Below, piece after piece: positions 15,101 to 25,000 of a stretch of 64,000 bases of DNA. The DNA is from Anarhynchus alexandrinus (taxonomy: Eukaryota > Chordata > Aves > Charadriiformes > Charadriidae): positions 1,323,264 to 1,387,263 of the forward strand of contig VUYV01000122.1 of the NCBI GenBank assembly GCA_008711295.1, in the 5' to 3' direction. Below the pieces are notes generated by a model, which worked only from the letters and a program-made list of their open reading frames with translations, was not told the origin of the DNA and did not search any database. The stretch's first letter is position 1; every line of letters begins with the position of its first letter. A program made the position numbers and the translations under genes.

Positions 15101-16267
15101 AATAAAAGGATGGCAAAGGAAGCAAATAGTAATTTATTTTTCACATTTACAGTTGTTAGGAATAGGAGATAGGGTGATAGATAGGCAGACATTGTTAAAG
15201 GAAGAAACAGGGAGTCTTCCAGTCCATCTACAATAAAAATAACTACCTACATTCTTCACTAAAACCTTTTTGCCTGTTCCAAGTTCTCCATGTTAAACAG
15301 TCCTACATGCAAAACATTAAGCGTTAAGAGAGAGCACTGGAAGATGCAATACACAGTCTCCGGTGTTAGCACTCTGGTTTGTCATTGAAATCAATGCTCT
15401 CTGCTTCTTCCTCTCCTCCCTTAAAATGCTATTGTGATAGTGTCCTATGTATTGACATTTAAAACGCTCATCCTAAGCTTATTGTGCTTTAACAGAAAAG
15501 AAGTTGTAAACATTCGGACTTTCATCTTTAATTTTCATTTATGAAATGAAGGGAAAAGATCCTGAAATAGGTTCATAGAAAATACAAAAAAAAACAAACA
15601 CCAAACCACAAACCAACCACAAACAAAAACCCAGAACATTAAGAACCCTTAAAAAGACACCCACATTCATTTTCAAAATACTCAATTCTTTTCAAAATGT
15701 TTTCATTATGTAGAAAGATAAGTTGTTCAAGGGCAGATTCCTGAGAGAAATCATGATTTTACAAGTTACTCCCTGCCACTAGAATTTGATTTCTTCCTTT
15801 CAAACATACCTCAAAAACTCCTTGGGAAGGAGGGAAATGCTCATTAAGATCATATTTAATATTGATGCAATCCCGGAGGTGACATGTACTAAACTATGTC
15901 TAATACTTTTACCATTCTACATTCGTTTTGGAATGTGGATTAAGAACTATGTCAGTGGCATTCTCTAGAGAAGACTCTCCATTGTTTTGAGAGTGTCTAA
16001 CAGAATTAACTTGTTGTTAGAGTCATGTTTTAAAACAAAATTGAAGTATTCCTTCTTTCTCTTGGAGAAGGCATTTAGAGGACAATTACAGCATCTTCTA
16101 TTTCTACTTTTTAAATATTAGATGAAGAGGGAATCGTCATTCTAACACAGCCAACCACACTCTGGGTGTACTGCTATTCTCTTGGCATCCACCTGATGCC
16201 CATGTCCATGTCTTTACCACACATAGAGTTGTTATCAGCTACTTAATCATCATTTGTGATGCATAAG

Positions 16268-16302
16268 TTAAAAAAAACAAACAAACAAACAAACAAACCA
16301 AC
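16268..16302. repeat. (CAAA)n-type simple repeat
   Basis: An A-run is followed by about six CAAA units and then degenerate CCAA units. It could be an ordinary microsatellite or the worn tail of a retroposed element. I see no recognisable element body next to it. Confidence 0.75.
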
Positions 16303-18914
16303 CAATCCACACCAAACCTCAAAATACAATCTTCGTTGGCGAACAGAGTAAGCTTAATCACATTTAACACATTTTGTCAATAGTAGGATCAGGACAGAGT
16401 GATGGGAAAGCCAATTATGAGAACTAAGACTTCTATAATAATAAAAAAAAACTAGGGCTTAATGACATTTATAGTACATTATAATGAAATTGCAACCAGC
16501 AATTAAGTAAGCTTAAAAGCAGAGCGAGACTCACTGTTTAACATTTCCATTTTTTTTTTAAATTTATTTCAGAAAAAGAGAACTAACAAGAAAGTAGACA
16601 AGAGAAACGTATTTGTTTCAATGGAGGTGCTTCTCCTGATCAACATTTTCGATGGAGTTACTTCTTTAGTGAGAAATTTCAAAACTGTTTACTGTTGAAT
16701 TGATGATAGAAACTTGATAAATATTTTGAGTGCAACAGTGATAAATATTAGGACAGTGAGAGATCCCTATTCATGTATTCCTCAGGGAAGTTGTGTGAGG
16801 TCATCAATGGACATTTGGATTGTTTAGTTACTTCATGTTCTAAAACCAAATGTGAACTGCTATGTGATGACTATCAATAAAAATACACGAAGAAATCAAG
16901 CAAAAGAATTCATAAAATATGAACTAACCTGAGAACTAAGCAGCTAATAACACTACCAAGCCTTGGTTAGATTGACGGAAGTCATAAAAAGGCAGTCATC
17001 ATCAAGTAGAGATAGGTTTTGTTTCAACTTGTGTGTAAAATATTCCAAATAAAGATTGTATCAAAACTAGTGTGTTCTATGCTGTAATTCTCTATATCGT
17101 CACAGAACTCACAGAATTACAACAACATGCTTTTGATTTGCTGTACACTGCATTAGTGTAACAACATTTAGCTGTCAAGACAACCCCTATGTATACAGCA
17201 TTAGGTTGCCAAGATTTTGGTAACAGAAATCCTACTGATAATTCAAAACAGAATCTAGATACACAAGGTATTGAATAATGTAGGACAACTTTGTCTTAAA
17301 TCAGCTTAGATGATCTGAGAAGTAGCCGTTTGCATATTTGCTCATTTATTTTTTTTTTAATTCTGCCTGTAATAGATTTGGGTTATGAAAAATAAAAGTC
17401 TCACCCATAAGCAATTATCTGTCTTCACTGATTTGTTGCATCAGTGATCACAGTTTCAGACAAATTAAAGTGTCCCTGCATTATTTTCACTAGTAGACAG
17501 GTTGCAAGCATTTGAAGTGTCGGAAGAAACCATATTGAGAAGATTTGCCTGGTGTTGGCAGAGAACTGAAAGTAGATCATTTGCTACCACATACAGCACT
17601 ATCCAGTGTCTTCTCAGAAGCAGAGCACATTAAGGCATTAGATGCCATTTGCATTATCACACAGCAGGGGGCTACAGCAGCTACAATTCCAGGATAATCT
17701 TAGCCCATATCTATATACTATGAATCCAAAAAAACCTATTTTTAATACTACAGTTTCTCACGTGATAACCCTTTACAATAAAGAACTTACTTTTCAGGTT
17801 ACATAAGAACAGCTCAGATGATGTACCTGAGTTATTCTAAATATATGCTATCCTCCAACTGTTAAATTTTGTCTAAGGAAGGCTAAATTCATGAAGCGGA
17901 AAGAACAATCAGAATGAAACAAAAATGTAAGGCTGACTGTAAACATACGTAACAGCTTAGCCGCTTAGGACACCGTTTAAGTACTCCGGAATCACTACCG
18001 TGCACAAGCTAAGAACAACAGCAGCCAGAGATCCTACTACTTTCACAGCAAACGCTGGAGAGAGCGGAGCAAACTAACATCATACCCGAACTCAGCTGAC
18101 AAACCGCTTCTCAGCTCAACGTGTTATTACTCCCTCTTCCACCTCCATCGCTCCCCTTTCACAGCAAGCGGTTGACACTGGGCTCTTTTACTTCTTGTTT
18201 GCCTTCTTTCCAAAGGGACTGCTTGCTGCTAATGCTATTCCACGCACAAGCTGAGAAGCATTATTCTATGTCCTCTTCGCTCAGCTGATGCTGCATCAAT
18301 ACTCAGGACAGATTCCTTAAGCAAGTCTCTCCACAGATCATGCCAGAAAGGCACACTTCCATACAGGACACCCGTCAGCTTGACTCTTTGTCATCTCATC
18401 TTTAAACTTAATTAGCTTCAGTTTCACTAACAGGAACCATCCTTAGTTTCAATCCAGAAGTGCTTCGAATCCTCAGAACAAAGATCTTATTCACGTACAG
18501 AGCTGATGAAAAACCTGCATATCCCATGGCCCACAACCAGGAAAATCGGAGGAATCTAACAAATTCATTGAGCCACTTCACAACACAGTTTGGGGAAGCA
18601 AAGCAAGCCAACAGGAAAAACTACTGCTAAATGCAGGTATAAAGCTGCCAACAAGAAATGTGTCTAATATAGTAACTGTGTTTGCTAGTTGTGGTAAAAT
18701 AAATGGCAGAAACTGAGAAAGCAAGATTAATGAAGTAGCACTATAAGGTGGACAAAAAGAATTTGATATTGCTAGACACAGTCACTATTCAGGACAATGT
18801 TTCTCCTAGAAAATATTTACTCATCTTCTTCTCCATTCTCCTTTACCTTAGGAGAGAAGGATAGGAGAAATTATTTCCTCTCACTCCTGTCTGAGGGTTA
18901 CACATTCTTTATAT

Positions 18915-18941
18915 GCCCCCCCCCCTTTTTTTTTTTTTTTT
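18915..18941. repeat. Homopolymer C-run followed by T-run
   Basis: About ten C bases run straight into about sixteen T bases. It is a polypyrimidine tract about 400 bases left of the CpG island. Such tracts are prone to length error in assemblies. Confidence 0.8.
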
Positions 18942-19483
18942 AATACTGTCCAGCAAAAGCACTTCCTGAAACAGCATTCTGCTGAAGCGCGGTACACAGA
19001 GTGCCTAAGTATTTTTGATTGCAGCTTTAACTAGGAGCTGAAAAAAAAATAATTGTGTGAGAAACTGAAAAGAGGGAGATGTTTTATACACGCGGAGGGC
19101 AAGCTGGGCAACACGTTAAGCACCGCTTCTCCCCATCTGCACGGACAGGCCCAGTCTGGTTATTTTCACGCACTCCCAGGCGGGTTTGTATTACACCCCT
19201 TCTCTTGCAACATGTTTTTTACCTGATGCAGTTCACAGAGTTACATTTTGCCTGCCACACGCCCGCAACTGCCGCGCGGGGAGACAGCCCTGCTTTTTTT
19301 TTTTTTTAATCACCGGGTTTTTACTCTCAGAACCGCGGCGCGCTGAATGCAGCTGATTGCATCGTCAAGGCGAGATCAAATCCTCCTCCTCCAGCGCCAG
19401 CCCCGATTTTATTGGTGACAGAAAGTCAGTCCAGACGCTTTGCCCCCCCCCACCACCGCCCCCTCCCCTCCTTTCGCCGGGCG

Positions 19484-19500
19484 ATGAATCGACGATTCAT
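19484..19500. promoter_or_regulatory. 17-bp perfect palindrome with ATTC/GAATC half sites
   Basis: ATGAATCG and CGATTCAT flank a single central A, giving a perfect inverted repeat. It stands out as an AT-richer patch inside GC-rich island sequence. Paired half sites of this form suit dimeric homeodomain-type binding. That role is inference. Confidence 0.5.
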
Positions 19501-19710
19501 AAGGCAATGTAAAAAGCCGGAGNCCGCTGAGGGGGCAAACTCTCGGCAGCGCCGCGGGCGAGAAAGCGGCGGAGGGGAGGGAGGGAGAGAGAGAGGAATA
19601 CATCCAGCGTGGAAACTAGCTGCAGGATGAGCCGCCCGGAGCAGGATGGTGAAGGGATCCGCTCCTGAACCTCCTCCCCCCCGCCCCGGGCTCATCCGAT
19701 TACCTCTACG

Positions 19711-19723
19711 TATATATTTTATA
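19711..19723 (-). promoter_or_regulatory. TATA-like box within the CpG island
   Basis: Read on the minus strand this is TATAAAATATATA, a near-ideal TATA box surrounded by GC-rich DNA. It would place a leftward start near 19,690-19,695, downstream of the coding exon at 20.3 kb, so it would serve an alternative or internal start. The plus-strand reading (TATATAT) is also acceptable, so orientation is not certain. Confidence 0.4.
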
Positions 19724-19960
19724 CCTCGCACACAGACACGCATTCTCGGAGGCACGGACACCCCCCACCCCCCCCCACACCGCGTCTCGCCGGCGGGGAG
19801 GCACGGCTGGAGCCCGCACGTTTTCCCCGGGATGTTGTTGCAGCGCACACGCCGCCGCTGCGGCTGCATTCGCACTTTCGGGGGCGCGTTTGCGGCGGGC
19901 GAGCGGGGAGGACACGGGGAGTTGAAGGGGTGGCTGCAGGGGTTGGCGAGCGACTGGCGG

Positions 19961-19998
19961 CGGGGCGGGGGGGGGGGGGAGGAGGAGGAGGGGGGGGA
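19961..19998 (+). other. Long G-runs with G-quadruplex potential
   Basis: The plus strand has a run of about thirteen G, then GGA repeats, then a run of about eight G, so four or more G-tracts lie within 40 bases. This can fold as a G-quadruplex on the plus strand. It is on the template side if the minus-strand gene's transcription starts are upstream. The run lengths may be imperfectly assembled. Confidence 0.6.
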
Positions 19999-20282
19999 AG
20001 AAGCGCGGAGGGCGAAGGAGGGCGGGAAGAGGCTGACGGGGGAAGGGCAGGAAGGGTTAACAACCGTGCGGCGCTTTAGCGCTGGATAGCGCTACCCGAG
20101 CGGGAGGCTGGGGGCGCCCGGGGAGGAGAGGGCGGCGGAGGAGGGGACGGGGGAAGCGGGTCAGGAGCGGGGCGGCGGAGAGGCCGGGGATGCCCCGGGC
20201 CGCGGCGGTGCCCCCCCTTTCCCCCCCCGCCCGGGGGCCCTCCCTCCCCTGGCGCGGGGCAGGGGTGGGGAGAAGGCGGTAC

Positions 20283-20343
20283 CTTGTACAAGGATCCCGC
20301 AGAGGCTGTAGAAGCGCAGGAGCGCGCCGGGCTTCAGCCGCAT
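20283..20343 (-). CDS. First coding exon of an unrecognised minus-strand gene (partial)
   Basis: The start codon at 20,343-20,341 has A at -3 and G at -1, a favourable Kozak context. The next 19 codons encode a basic start (MRLKPG) followed by a moderately hydrophobic stretch (ALLRFYSLCGILV). This is what a short signal peptide or the start of a type II signal anchor of a secretory-pathway or Golgi protein looks like. After codon 20 the sequence reads CAAG|GTACCG, a usable but not strong splice donor that leaves one base of the next codon. Without splicing, the frame continues as a low-complexity Pro/Gly/Arg stretch to a stop near 20,161, which looks like intron. The upstream leader contains CGG- and CCT-type repeats. 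The remaining exons must lie left of here and are not identifiable in the window. I do not recognise the family. The MRLK start recalls some glycosyltransferase N-termini, but that is too little to name it. Confidence 0.5.
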
Positions 20344-20438
20344 CCTGGGGGCTCCCCTCGGGCTGGGTGGGCGCCAGGCACGCAGATCCGCAGCCTCCCG
20401 CCGCTCCGCTCTCCGGGCGCTTCCTTCCCCCCGCAGGA

Positions 20439-20519
20439 GCCGCCGCCGCCGCCGCCTCCGCCGCAGTGTCTCCCTCGCTGTATCCAGTGGGGTGAGGAGG
20501 AGGAGGAGGAGGAGGAGGA
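20439..20519. repeat. CCG and GGA triplet repeats in the presumed leader
   Basis: A run of about eight CCG-type triplets (20,439-20,465) and a run of GGA triplets (about 20,493-20,519) lie 100-180 bases upstream of the minus-strand start codon. On the transcript they would read CGG and CCT. They are probably in the 5' leader or core promoter and may vary in length between individuals. Confidence 0.7.
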
Positions 20520-20668
20520 CCAGGGTCGCGGGGGTGGATTGGGAAGGGAGGAGGACGAGGAGAGGGGGAGCGGCTCTCTCCGCTGGCTCCGGCGCTGCTA
20601 GGCAGGTTCAGGTTCCCCCCGCGGAGCGGTGCCGGGTGCCCCCCCTGGCTCCCCTTGCCCCTGCCGGC

Positions 20669-20699
20669 GTGTCCGTCTGTCCGTCCGTCCGTCCGTCCG
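20669..20699. repeat. (GTCC)n tetranucleotide repeat
   Basis: About seven GTCC-type units, one imperfect (GTCT), form a short microsatellite within the island. No function can be read from it. Confidence 0.8.
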
Positions 20700-20885
20700 C
20701 TCGCCTCTACCCAGCGTCCCGTCCCGTCCGGCTGTCAGGCGGGGGAAGGGGCTGCGCTGGCACCGCGGCGCGCGGGGAGGCTGCGCTGCTCCGCTCCGCT
20801 CCCAGCCGCTTCCCGGCTCGAGACACAAGGGCAAGCTCCGCTTGCGAAGCTCCCCTGGCCTCGCCCCGCCCCTTTCAGGCGGGAG

Positions 20886-21007
20886 CCACGCCCCTCGCTC
20901 CGCCCCCCGGGGCCACACCCCGTCCCTCCCTGTGCCGTGGGCACGCCCCTGCCACCGCCTTGGCCACGCCTCCACCGGCACGGCACGCCCCTTGGCACCC
21001 GGACCGC
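20886..21007. promoter_or_regulatory. Cluster of CACCC/GC boxes (Sp/KLF-type sites)
   Basis: Within 120 bases there are CCACGCCC (20,886), CCGCCCC (about 20,900), CCACACCC (20,913), CACGCCC (20,942), CCACGCC (20,964), CACGCCC (20,984) and CCGCCCC (about 21,004). All match the GC/CACCC core bound by Sp and KLF zinc-finger proteins. The block lies 540-660 bases upstream of the minus-strand start codon, so it fits a core promoter for leftward transcription and could also serve a rightward start. Confidence 0.6.
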
Positions 21008-21044
21008 CCCCTCAGGTGGGTGTGTGACTGGCATCGGCGGTTCT

Positions 21045-21250
21045 CCAATAGAAAGTCCCCGGGTTCGGCCGGATGGCCAGTGAGGCGGTGACAGAGGAGG
21101 CGCGAGACGCCAGGTTACAAAACAAACGGGCGTTTCTCCGAGCCTTGAGCCGCGAGCCAGGTGCCAGACCCCACCTCCTGCGCCGCTGAGTGGCAGCCGG
21201 CTCGGGCCAATCGCGGGCAGACCCGGCTCCGAGGCGGCTCTCCAGCCAAT
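21045..21250 (+). promoter_or_regulatory. Three CCAAT boxes in plus orientation
   Basis: CCAAT occurs at 21,045-21,049, 21,207-21,211 (GGCCAATCG) and 21,246-21,250 (AGCCAATGAG). The last two are the preferred NF-Y form and are 39 bases apart. NF-Y sites usually lie 60-100 bases upstream of a start. This favours a rightward start around 21,310-21,350, just before the assembly gap, although CCAAT boxes act in either orientation. Confidence 0.55.
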
Positions 21251-21415
21251 GAGCGGTGAGCGATGGGGAGAGGGAGGGGGGGCGGGCGGCGGGGCGCTGT
21301 CCAGACGCGGTCCTGAAGTGGCGACCGGCGGCGCAGGCGGCCCGGCGCGGGGCTCTCCGGCGGCGGCCGCAGACTTCGGAGGAGAGGCGCCACCGCCCCG
21401 GGGCAGAGCGGAGCG

Positions 21416-21503
21416 NNNNNNNNNNNNNNNNNNNNNNNNNNNNNNNNNNNNNNNNNNNNNNNNNNNNNNNNNNNNNNNNNNNNNNNNNNNNNNNNNNNNN
21501 NNN
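21416..21503. other. Assembly gap (88 N)
   Basis: A run of N falls in the most GC-rich part of the island. Single N calls also occur at 19,523 and 46,186. Length and content are unknown. Open frames reported across it are not meaningful. Confidence 0.98.
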
Positions 21504-21812
21504 GGGCGGGGCGGGAGGACCCCGGGGGCGGCGGGGCGCTGGGAGGCCTCCCTGCGCGGCGGGGCCAGGTAGGGCGCCCCGCGGCCGGCTGCCACCCGCG
21601 GCCGGAGGGGCGGCGGGACGGGAAGGAAGGGAGCGCGGGCGGGCGGGACAGGCGTTAGCCGCCGCCTGGCGCCCCAGCCCTGCCGCGGCCGGGGCAGGAG
21701 CGGGGCCCGGAGCCCGCGGCAGGCGGGGCCCGTCGGTGGGGGCCAGGCGCACGGACGGCGGGTCGGTGGGATCGGGACGTCCCCGCCGGCTGCCGCCGAG
21801 GCGCCTGTAAGT
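21504..21812 (+). other. Possible untranslated first exon(s) of a rightward transcript
   Basis: Just right of the gap, GC-box-rich DNA contains CCAG|GTAGGG (donor at 21,569) and CCT|GTAAGT (donor at 21,807), the latter with a perfect GTAAGT intron start. With CCAAT boxes upstream, a noncoding first exon ending at one of these is reasonable. There is no good start codon or coding-like frame before either donor. It may belong to a protein gene with a noncoding first exon or to a divergent noncoding RNA. This is inference from splice motifs alone. Confidence 0.25.
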
Positions 21813-22009
21813 CGCAACGGAGGGAGAGGGGGAGCGCGGGTCGCAGCGCCAGACCCCCGTCAGGCTGCAGGCCGCCGCCGGCCGGCTCCTCCGCACCGCC
21901 GGCAGGGAGAAACGGGGGGAAGAACCCGCGAGCTGGGGCCGGGGCCAGAGGCTGTGGAAAGGACACAGCCGGTTTGCTTCCTGTCCTTGCAAGGCAGGCG
22001 TAAAGCACC

Positions 22010-25000
22010 TTCTCCTCCCCCTGCTTTTCCTCCTGTCTCCCTGAAAGCAGCAGGTGAAAGAAAGACCAGCTAAGTCGCCTCAGAATTAAACACCTGCAGA
22101 TAGCTTCACCACAGTAGGAGTAAGATCAGCTTCTCTGGTGAGGTGCCCAGACAATGTCAATAAGGAACTTTCTGGACTTTTCACAGTGTTGCCTGGACTC
22201 TGAATGGCTTGGAGAAAGTTTTTTATTTGAAGGCTTTCTTTGGGAGGGTTTGTAGCATTCAGCTAGGAGTCCTAAATTGCTTACGGTCTAAAAGGTAAGA
22301 CACTGAGTGCAAGAAGTCCAAGATGGCAGGCTACTTCTTCATGTTTGCATATTTGGTGTTTAGCACAGAATTATTCACCCTTTGCCAAAACCTCTTAGTG
22401 AAATCAGAGTACCTTATATTTAAGTTGCTGGACCTGTCTGTAAACATCTATGGAGGGAATTGTGTTGCCTTACCTCGGAGAAAGCAGGATTCCTCTGTAC
22501 CCAAACACTTCTAATGATCAGGTGTTTCTTCACTTCTAGTTCCATTCTTTTGCTATTCAGATTTGCTTTCAAAACACGATGTAGTATGTTTTCTATGGTA
22601 CCTCTCTGAATTTCTGCCTTGATGTCCCATTCTTCAATACCAAAAAGCTTTACTGAGATAAACAAGTGATGAAATAGTCTTACATAGGAGAGGGAAGTTC
22701 TTTTAAAGCTCAGTTCTGTGAAGAGTGCGTGCTCTCAGATCGTTAAGGCAGTGCTAACAGTTGTCAGCTTCACCTTGAAAAGCTTGCAGTAGACTGAGAT
22801 CTGGAAAGATATGTATTCTATATTCATATCTTCCACTTAGTTTATTAGCAAGTGATGGTTATACCTAGCAACAGCTGAGACTGCATCAGGATTTACATTG
22901 ACTTCCCCCCATCTCCAAAAGGTGTCCAAGCAGAGTACAGAATGAAATTAAAGACTTACATTTTAAAGTTCTATCATTTGTATGATTTTGTATCAAATGA
23001 ACACGTACTTCTCCATGCCTTTAGTAGGTTACTTGAACACTATCAAAGATGTTGCACTGGAATGTCCCCTAGGACAGGGAAGCATTTGAAGTCTGTCTCT
23101 GGTGGATAAGCAGATACTCGTTTTTGTTTAAACTTTACTTGTTTTTTATGGCTATTGAAATAATACATAATAGGCAAAGGGTTTACCACTGTTCTTAGGG
23201 TTCAGTGCATGTAAAGCAGTAATGAACAGGGAATGAGTCTCAAAATATTTTAGAAGTCTTGCAAAAAAGAACAAATCTTTTTGAAGACAACACTAAAAAT
23301 GTCAACAAATGCTCAAAACTTGCGGGTTTTTTTGGTTAGGGGAGAAATTAAAAAAGCAATTTGACAAAATAAGTAATTTAAACCCTTCACTAAAGCAGAA
23401 CTGTAATCCAACCTGAAGTGCTTTTGCATTAATGATGATCGCTGCCCGCTCTGTACTTTTGGCAAAGTATACTTTTGATTGTAGTCTTATTCCAGGAAGT
23501 GTTATAGAAAAGATAAAAGTGTCTTCCTTGCTTAGAGATCAGAAACTGTGAAAAGAGGTCCCCTGGCAGGTGTAGGAAGGAAGTGCTTGTCTGTACATCG
23601 CGGGGGTTGCACATCTTTGCCACGTTAGTACATTTGGAAATGCTGATCTGAGTGTTTAGAAACCCCAGCTGACATTTTCCTCCCAGAACCCAGTAATATG
23701 GACATTACATCACGCCCCATGTCATGAGCACAACCGCAAATGCTGTTTCTCACCATTCTTTTCTGGCTCAAGTGGTTCTGAAATGAGCGACCAACATGTT
23801 GATAGGAAGCTGGTTCACAGGGGAGGGTTAGCATTACTCTTCATAACATATCGGAAATCTTTACTAAATACTAGAGAATTAAACCCAGGGTTCAAACCCC
23901 ACTGATAAACCACTGCAGCGGAGAGGAGTATCAAGAGGTCTCTATACTGCGTATGCTGAAGCAAGATTTCTGTCCATTTTTCAAAGAGAAAAAAAAATCC
24001 CAACCAGATCCCCTGGTTTATTTGAGCAACAGTATATCTGAAAAATATATGTATAAAACCATTAGAACTCCCAGATATGATGTCATACTTCTTTTCTTCT
24101 GATTAATGCAGCTATGTTAATTTGACAGCTTATGTAAAAGTAGTATCATGTCTGAAGACGTTCAGTAGCAGCTCACATCTAAACCTAACATAAATGGGAC
24201 AGAACTTTGCAATTGGTCTGTGGAGCCAGATCTCATGCACAGAATGGCCAGAAGCCTCATTACTTCCAGACCAAAAGGGCAACAGGGACTCTTCAGGAGA
24301 CACACTTCAGAACAGAGTAAAAAGTAATACCCTAAAATATCAACAGGAGGTCAATGCTGAAAACCAGATGAAGAAAGTAAACATTTTATCAGAACCAGAA
24401 AAAAGTTCTTCTGTGTTATCCTGATATCCATCAAGGTGATACTTACAAGTACTCCTAATGCTAAACAAAGCAAAATAATTTAATCTCCAAGCAGGATTCA
24501 GAAAGAATCAGCAAGCTTTTCCTCTCGCTGAATTGGTAAATAACAAGTTGTCCCACCTCACCTATGCTTTCAACATAGATCTTATATTGTCTTCTACTTC
24601 ACAATTCTTTTCTTGGTTGTGTTCACACAAAAGCTAACAGACAAACCCTTCCTCTAGCAGAACAGTCAGCTTTCTTAGTTGTTTCCTCTCAATTATTTCC
24701 TGTTCGTCCTTTTCTAGATGGCATAGATTGCACAGGTGTTGGTAGGTGTATAGTTGATGAAACTGCGTGCAGCCCCAATAGACAGCTCAGATCACGAACC
24801 ACTTCATGTCCTGGTCGGCTACGCACTCTGTTAATTTGCTTGCACACTTTTTTCCTCCTTTGGGCTTCTCTCTGAAAAGCTAAACTCCACCTTCTGTAGA
24901 AGAATCCGTCTGTGTTGTATTGGGTCAGTCTACCTCTAGAGTTTTCCTTGAAAGGCAAGCAAAATCTGAAGGGCTAATCATGGTTTTCATGATGTTCCTT

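Larger units (their letters stand above)
1..18900. other. AT-rich intron-like sequence left of the CpG island
   Basis: This 19-kb stretch holds many short open frames on both strands. None combines a family-like protein, sensible splice signals and coding-type composition. I see no recognisable LINE, DNA transposon or RNA gene, only A-rich and A/C-rich runs (for example near 5,270, 15,585-15,640 and 16,270). The plus strand looks richer in A than T. That is what a long intron of a minus-strand gene starting in the island at 20.3 kb would show. The intron reading is inference; the lack of exons is what I see. Confidence 0.5.
19320..22010. promoter_or_regulatory. CpG-island promoter region, probably bidirectional
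   Basis: Base composition changes abruptly from AT-rich to strongly GC- and CpG-rich at about 19.3 kb and returns at about 22.0 kb. The island holds GC boxes, CACCC-type boxes, three CCAAT boxes, G-runs, and short CCG, GGA and GTCC repeats. A minus-strand start codon with a good Kozak context lies at 20,343. On the plus side, splice-donor-like sites occur at 21,569 and 21,807. Islands of this kind mark vertebrate promoters and often fire in both directions. The island boundaries are by eye, and transcription starts cannot be placed from sequence alone. Open frames inside the island are a product of GC-rich composition and should not be read as genes. Confidence 0.85.

Noticed and set aside
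18408..18611. 67-codon minus-strand frame with a Trp/Phe/Leu-rich hydrophobic segment, considered as exon 2 of the minus gene
   Set aside because: No acceptor with a pyrimidine tract (minus strand) precedes it and no clear donor follows. The hydrophobic look is not enough.
19409..22008. Many long overlapping open frames on both strands in the CpG island (up to 360 codons)
   Set aside because: GC-rich DNA has few stop codons. These frames are low-complexity Pro/Arg/Gly/Ala, overlap each other on both strands, and several run through the N gap.
22323..22514. 63-codon plus-strand frame with a fair Kozak context just right of the island, considered as a small membrane protein
   Set aside because: The hydrophobic start is suggestive, but there is no acceptor, no family resemblance, and composition is like the flanking intron-like DNA.
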